Assembly (NCBI GenBank): GCA_029858255.1
Contig: JAOUFJ010000015.1
Coordinates: forward strand, 1 to 59,010
DNA length: 59,010 nt
Reading direction: 5' to 3'
From: a candidate division WOR-3 bacterium
GTDB taxonomy: Bacteria; Hydrothermota; Tepidihabitantia; SM23-42
Shown in pieces: positions 54,504 to 59,010 of the stretch. Every line of letters begins with the position of its first letter. The first letter of the stretch is position 1. The notes below the pieces were generated by a model. The model did not search any database, was not told the DNA's origin, and saw only the letters and a program-made list of their open reading frames with translations. The translations under genes were made by a program, and so were the position numbers.

Positions 54504-55645
54504 TGTCCACCCACCTCACGTTTTATCGCTTCAGCCATGTCACATAATTCCCAGTTAAAACCTTCTTCCTCACGACCGAAATGCCCGTAGCAGGCGGTTC
54601 GGCGGTATATCGGCCGCCGCAGATTGAGTTTGTCGATCATGCCCTGCGGTGTAAAATCGAATAGTTTGCGGATGATGGTTATGATCACTGCCTCGTCAAC
54701 CGAGGATGTTCCGAACGTGTTCACCGATATTGAAGTCGGTTCAGCCACACCAATGGCATACGACATCGAAACCTCGACTTTCCTGCAAATTCCCGAAGCA
54801 ACGATATTCTTTGCGACATATCGAGCCATGTAGGCAGCAGAGCGATCAACCTTGGTCGGATCTTTCCCGGAAAAACAACCGCCCCCATGGTGACCGATAC
54901 CGCCGTACGTATCGACCATTATCTTCCGTCCGGTCACTCCCGTATCACCCTGTGGACCACCCACTACAAAACGCCCGGTTGGATTTATCATTATTTTTGT
55001 CTTATCATCTATGAGTTCTCCGGGAATGACATCTCCGATCACTAACTTCTTTATGTCCGTGTGCAGTTTTTCGTTACTGACGTCGGGGTGGTGCTGAGCC
55101 GACAGGATTATCGTGTCGATCCTGAATGGCTTGTCGTTCTTGTATTGGACCGTAACCTGTGACTTACCATCCGGTTGCAAGTAAGCGACCACGTTCGTCT
55201 TTCTTATCTCGGTAAGCCTTCGTACGAGGTCGTGCGCAGTTGCAATGGGCATGGGCATGAGCTGCGGTGTTTCATCGGTCGCATACCCATACATCATACC
55301 CTGATCACCTGCGCCGCCGATATTTACGCCCATGGCGATATCGCTCGACTGCTCCTGGATCGCCGATATGACCGCGCACGTGTTTGCGTCAATGCCCATA
55401 TCAGAATCTGTATATCCTATTTCGTAGAGAAGCGCGCGTACAATATCTGGTATGTCCACATAACAGTTTGTTGAAATCTCACCGGCGACAAAGATCATGC
55501 CCCGGGTCGCCAGAGTCTCACACGCAACACGGCCAAATGGGTCTTTCTCCAGAATCGCATCTAGGATCGCGTCTGAAACCTGGTCACAGATCTTGTCTGG
55601 ATGTCCTTCAGTAACTGATTCAGAGGTAATAAAGTAATTTTCCAT
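54500..55645 (-). CDS. metK: S-adenosylmethionine synthetase
   Basis: A 381-residue enzyme making SAM from methionine and [39 protein letters not shown] and [18 protein letters not shown] are the three family signatures. An AAGGAG site lies 5-10 nt before the ATG. The promoter predicts a leader of only about 11 nt, so no SAM riboswitch can be present. It is followed by ahcY. Confidence 0.96.
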   Translation of the reverse strand: MENYFITSESVTEGHPDKICDQVSDAILDAILEKDPFGRVACETLATRGMIFVAGEISTNCYVDIPDIVRALLYEIGYTDSDMGIDANTCAVISAIQEQSSDIAMGVNIGGAGDQGMMYGYATDETPQLMPMPIATAHDLVRRLTEIRKTNVVAYLQPDGKSQVTVQYKNDKPFRIDTIILSAQHHPDVSNEKLHTDIKKLVIGDVIPGELIDDKTKIMINPTGRFVVGGPQGDTGVTGRKIMVDTYGGIGHHGGGCFSGKDPTKVDRSAAYMARYVAKNIVASGICRKVEVSMSYAIGVAEPTSISVNTFGTSSVDEAVIITIIRKLFDFTPQGMIDKLNLRRPIYRRTACYGHFGREEEGFNWELCDMAEAIKREVGGQ

Positions 55646-55662
55646 TTTACTCCTTTTCTCGA

Positions 55663-55690
55663 ATTATAGACAAATCGTCCATAAAATCAA
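55663..55690 (-). promoter_or_regulatory. Promoter of metK-ahcY
   Basis: Minus-strand TTGATT (55690-55685), 16-bp spacer, TATAAT (55668-55663). Start near 55656. Confidence 0.68.
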
Positions 55691-55956
55691 GGTTCTGTCC
55701 GCAGCCGACAATCAAAGAACCAGGCGCCCCAGGATGCACATCGATAGATATACGTGCAATTCAGCCGTGCAGGTCAAATCAACCAATGCATTGACAAATA
55801 ACCGTTTTCGGTTAACTTCATCAATCGTACATTAGAACGCCTTTCGTTGATGTACCGTGGATACACTCAAATCTGTGAGAAAGGATGTGAGAAGCTTTTG
55901 ACACTGTCCAATATCATATTCTGGACAAATGTTCGATTAAACTAAGGGGGAGATAA
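55691..55956. promoter_or_regulatory. Intergenic region before the TonB-dependent receptor, with a promoter candidate
   Basis: The region holds no gene. TTGACA (55791-55796), 16-bp spacer and TAACTT (55813-55818) form a candidate promoter giving a leader of about 130 nt. A second TTGACA at 55898 has no -10 at the right distance. AAGGGGGAG precedes ATG 55957. Confidence 0.45.
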
Positions 55957-58479
55957 ATGATCTACTTATGTGTTGGCGTGGTCTTTCTTACCAGTATCGG
56001 AGGTAAGATACAAGGCACGGTGACCGATGGGATGAGCGGTGAACCAATACAAAGTGCAAATGTTTTGGTTCTCGAAACAGAAATCGGCGCGGCCACCGAT
56101 GCCAGTGGTGATTTCTTCATTCTCAATGTCGCGCCGGGCAGATATGTCGTTGAAGTTTCATGCCTTGGCTACGGTACTAAACGCATCGAAAACGTTATCG
56201 TGCAACATGATGAAACCGCAAGGCTGAGCGTAGTCCTCGAGCCAACGACGATCGAAATCTCGCCCGTAACCGTAACGAGTGAACGGCCGGCAGTATCAAA
56301 AGAAATGGTCGGTACCACATATCTTGTCCGGAAAGAAGATATTTCTTCGCTTCCGGTCGATTACACTGTCGACCTGATCGCTTTTCAAGCTTCCGTCGCC
56401 CGCCGGGATACAGCATTGCACGTCCGAGGTGGACGTGCCACCGAAGTTCAGTACATGATCGATAATGTTTCCATCATTGACCCACAAACAGGAGACGTGG
56501 CGATAAATCTCACAAAGGGTATTATTGATGAGGTCATCTTCCTGCCTGGAGGATTCAATGCCGAATACGGACGCGCCATGTCTGGTATCATCAACATGAT
56601 CACCTCGCACCCGGCTGATTACTTCAGCTCGCGAGTCAGGGGCAAGACCGAACGCATCATGTCAGATAAAGAGGATTTCGGCTACGAGAATGTGCAGACA
56701 TCCCTCCATCTGCCACTGAACCGCCGGCTGAAGGGCTACTTCGCGCTCGACATCATGCACACCGATGATTGGGACCCCCGCCTGGAAATTCTTCCCCACA
56801 AGAACCGCGATGACTATTCTCTGTACGGCAAGTGGCTGTACGACGCGTCAGCAAAACTGAAACTGGCTTTAAGTGGCGCCATGTCGCGCAGCCAGTTCGA
56901 CCGGTATGAAACCCTGTGGAAATTCCATCTCGACCACTACCGTTCTGACCTGGAAAAAGGCAATCTCCAAACCCTGAATTTGAGTTACCTTCCCGATACC
57001 CGAAAATTCTTTCAACTGACACTCAGCCATCTCCATTTTCATAAAACTTATGGGGTCCGAGAAGACTTAGATTATGGTACTTTCGAAGACTTCGTATTCC
57101 AGCCATACAGTTCGCTGGAGTGGCTGAGATCAAGCATGGATAACCCGTACGGTGCCTACGTCTGGAAACCATACTGCGCAGGTGATTATCCTGAATTCGG
57201 TGACAAGACTTCGAATGTCATAAAGACAACACTCAACACCGATCTGCAGGTCCACCGATACCATCAGATGAAAGCAGGATGCGAATATGTCCTGCAGGAT
57301 TTCAGCAGCCTTACTTATTTCATAAGCGACAGCTCAAGCCAGCTTCTGGATGAATATGATTATCAGCCAACTGAGTATTCATTGTACGTCCAGGATAATA
57401 TCGATTTCAAGGGCGTTTATGCTAAGCTGGGCTGCCGCTATGACTACTTCTCCAGCGATATCGAAGGCGTCGAGCCGAAGCATTACATATCCCCGCGAAT
57501 CGGGTTGTCTTTCGAGGTAACTGAAAAGTTCATCTTTCGCGCGAATCTCGGTCAATATGCACAACCGCCTTTGTACGATTACATGTACAGCTACTACAGC
57601 CTCCTGCCACTGCCTTCTTATCTCTTCGGATACGTTCCGATCATCGGCAATCCTGAACTGACACCAGAGAAAACGGTAAGCTACGAACTCGGTCTCCAGG
57701 GTGAGATCAGCACGAATCTAAGCACCACGGTCAACGCTTTCTACAAAGATGTCACCGACCTCATCGGCACACGGCAAGTGCGTTTGCTCCCGTTACATCA
57801 TGAGTATTTTCAGTATGTGAATATCGAATACGCCAACATCAAAGGCATTGAAACAATTCTCGAGGTGAATCAAGGACCCTTTACAGGCAAGGTTTCCTAT
57901 ACCCTTTCATGGGCAAAAGGAACAAGCTCCTACGCTGCGGAATTCGGTGATACCATCTATGAAAGGCCAGCCAGTGATTATTATCTCGATTTTGATCAAA
58001 GGCACCGATTGTTTGTCCAGGGAACATTTCGCCTTCCTATGACGTCGCAGCTCCATGTGTTTGGTTACTTCGGTAACGGGTTTCCCTATACACCTCCTGA
58101 CCCCGAAGGAAAATATGAAGAAAAGAATTACGAAAGGCTCCCAATTCAGAGGCAGATAGATTGTTTGTTGTCCAAGACCTTCACGCTTGCGGGCGCGGCG
58201 TTGAGTCTTGATCTTGAGATCATCAATCTCCTGAATCACCAGTATGAAATCACACCCCACTACCCGCAAATAAGAGAACCCCATCTATCCGACTTCGATG
58301 ATTACATCACATTCCACAGCGATTACTACAACCCGGCAGCCGATGCGAATCACGACGGTATGATTTCACCATACGAGGATTACTGGTCCTACGTGGCGAT
58401 AAGGGAAGCCACAGATGATATTATCTACGCCACCAGCGCGCCGAGAAGGGTGAGGATTGGCGTTTCGGTAAATTATTGA
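55957..58479 (+). CDS. TonB-dependent receptor with N-terminal carboxypeptidase-regulatory-like domain
   Basis: An 840-residue outer-membrane receptor. A signal peptide (IYLCVGVVFLTSIGG) precedes a CarboxypepD_reg-like domain (GKIQGTVTDGMSGEPIQSAN). The plug contains VTVTSERPAVSKEMVG, LHVRGGRATEVQYMIDNVS and PGGFNAEYGRAMSGIINMI. The barrel ends RIGVSVNY. Near residue 796 an EF-hand-type loop (DANHDGMISPYE) sits in what should be an extracellular loop. The substrate is unknown. It is the first of two tandem paralogues. Confidence 0.9.
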   Translation: MIYLCVGVVFLTSIGGKIQGTVTDGMSGEPIQSANVLVLETEIGAATDASGDFFILNVAPGRYVVEVSCLGYGTKRIENVIVQHDETARLSVVLEPTTIEISPVTVTSERPAVSKEMVGTTYLVRKEDISSLPVDYTVDLIAFQASVARRDTALHVRGGRATEVQYMIDNVSIIDPQTGDVAINLTKGIIDEVIFLPGGFNAEYGRAMSGIINMITSHPADYFSSRVRGKTERIMSDKEDFGYENVQTSLHLPLNRRLKGYFALDIMHTDDWDPRLEILPHKNRDDYSLYGKWLYDASAKLKLALSGAMSRSQFDRYETLWKFHLDHYRSDLEKGNLQTLNLSYLPDTRKFFQLTLSHLHFHKTYGVREDLDYGTFEDFVFQPYSSLEWLRSSMDNPYGAYVWKPYCAGDYPEFGDKTSNVIKTTLNTDLQVHRYHQMKAGCEYVLQDFSSLTYFISDSSSQLLDEYDYQPTEYSLYVQDNIDFKGVYAKLGCRYDYFSSDIEGVEPKHYISPRIGLSFEVTEKFIFRANLGQYAQPPLYDYMYSYYSLLPLPSYLFGYVPIIGNPELTPEKTVSYELGLQGEISTNLSTTVNAFYKDVTDLIGTRQVRLLPLHHEYFQYVNIEYANIKGIETILEVNQGPFTGKVSYTLSWAKGTSSYAAEFGDTIYERPASDYYLDFDQRHRLFVQGTFRLPMTSQLHVFGYFGNGFPYTPPDPEGKYEEKNYERLPIQRQIDCLLSKTFTLAGAALSLDLEIINLLNHQYEITPHYPQIREPHLSDFDDYITFHSDYYNPAADANHDGMISPYEDYWSYVAIREATDDIIYATSAPRRVRIGVSVNY

Positions 58480-58540
58480 TGAGTAGTGATGTAGTTTTTT
58501 GAAAACTGATTGGTCGTGCATGTAGTGCGGGAGGTTTGAG

Positions 58541-59010
58541 ATGAATTGTTTATTTATGGCGATCGTCCTTTTCAGCAGTGTTACCGGCAAGATCCAGGGC
58601 AGGGTAGTTGACGACAAAACCAATGAGCCAATCGCATATGCCAACGTCACCGTGCTCGACACCGAACTGGGCGCGGCAACCGATGACGGCGGCTATTTCT
58701 TCATCCTCAACGTGCCCACCGGTAGATACACCGTAGAAGTATCCTTCATCGGCTACCAGACAAAGAATATTGCGAACCTGATCGTCGAGTATGATAAAAC
58801 CGTCCGCCTCGAGGTCAGCCTGGCGCCTTCGGCCATAGAGCTTTCACCGGTCACCGTGACCAGTGAAAGGCCGGCCGTCTCAAAAGACATGGTCGGCACC
58901 ACTTATCTCATTCGCAAGACCGAACTCCCTTATTTGCCGGTCGATTATACGATCGAGCTGGTTGCATTCCAGGCGGCGGTTGCCCGAACCGACACGGCGC
59001 TTCATGTGCG
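58541..59010 (+). CDS. TonB-dependent receptor, N-terminal fragment (paralogue)
   Basis: Starts at ATG 58541 after GGGAGG and runs off the window, leaving about 156 residues. MNCLFMAIVLFSSVTGKIQG is a signal and regulatory-domain start. The following YANVTVLDTELGAATDDGGY and VTVTSERPAVSKDMVGTTYL are very close to the protein at 55957, so the two are recent duplicates in the N-terminal part. The barrel and substrate-binding loops cannot be compared here. Confidence 0.85.
   Translation, partial: MNCLFMAIVLFSSVTGKIQGRVVDDKTNEPIAYANVTVLDTELGAATDDGGYFFILNVPTGRYTVEVSFIGYQTKNIANLIVEYDKTVRLEVSLAPSAIELSPVTVTSERPAVSKDMVGTTYLIRKTELPYLPVDYTIELVAFQAAVARTDTALHV

Noticed and set aside
55645-55690. SAM riboswitch before metK
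   Set aside because: The promoter leaves a leader of about 11 nt, too short for any known SAM riboswitch.
55898-55920. TTGACA at 55898 as the receptor promoter
   Set aside because: No -10-like sequence lies 15-18 bp downstream; the pair at 55791-55818 fits better.

Overview
The window reads as a stretch of chromosome from an uncultured, diderm, probably anaerobic bacterium, most likely of the FCB-related candidate phyla (WOR-3/Stahlbacteria-like; this placement is inference from gene content). The outer membrane is shown by a complete Tol-Pal set, a type IV pilus secretin, lipoproteins, large beta-barrel proteins and TonB-dependent receptors. A Por/T9SS-type C-terminal sorting domain and an archaeal-type UbiA prenyltransferase fit FCB relatives. 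Genes are tightly packed, with many 4-nt start/stop overlaps.

Layout. 1-4.6 kb: 3' end of a D-aminopeptidase, then a leftward guaB / methyltransferase / endonuclease Q operon and a small lipoprotein, with two small inverted-repeat elements. 4.8-15.4 kb: exported proteins, comprising a propeller lipoprotein plus beta-barrel, then a redox-looking unit (Tat-DUF362 with a sorting domain, DUF6599-like lipoprotein, Tat-DUF362, a NapH/NapG-like polyferredoxin fusion, and a 1279-residue propeller/beta-barrel protein). 15.9-20.1 kb: pal-cpoB-tolQ-tolR-tolA-tolB. 20-23.3 kb: two small envelope genes, an MFS carrier, nikR and tRNA-Pro. 23.3-33.6 kb: a long leftward run, ruvX-mltG-two large nucleotidyl-cyclase-like proteins-a GGDEF protein, then a CBS protein and two tandem antiporters. 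33.7-37.8 kb: ubiA-uppP-S9 peptidase and a flavodoxin. 38-45 kb: threonine dehydrogenase, AcpS, AMP-forming acyl/acetyl ligase, acyl carrier protein, glycine C-acetyltransferase, an FAD amine/amino-acid oxidoreductase and a frameshifted tgt. 45.2-53.2 kb: pilMNOPQ, rsmD, coaD, obgE, a HEAT protein and dprA. 53.2-55.6 kb: leftward metK-ahcY. 55.9 kb to the end: tandem paralogous TonB-dependent receptors.

The strongest new signal is in the promoters. Many intergenic regions carry an almost perfect TTGACA/TATAAT pair with a 16-bp spacer. For guaB, ruvX, ubiA, obgE and the CBS gene the predicted transcription start falls on or within a few nucleotides of the start codon, and for tRNA-Pro on the mature 5' end. 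This predicts leaderless mRNAs and corrects the ubiA start. Other points worth a second look are a CTG start in the second antiporter copy, the paired divergent cyclases next to MltG and a diguanylate cyclase, the carrier-protein genes inside a threonine-to-glycine operon, a tgt reading frame broken at an A9 run, and several families of short-period degenerate intergenic repeats.
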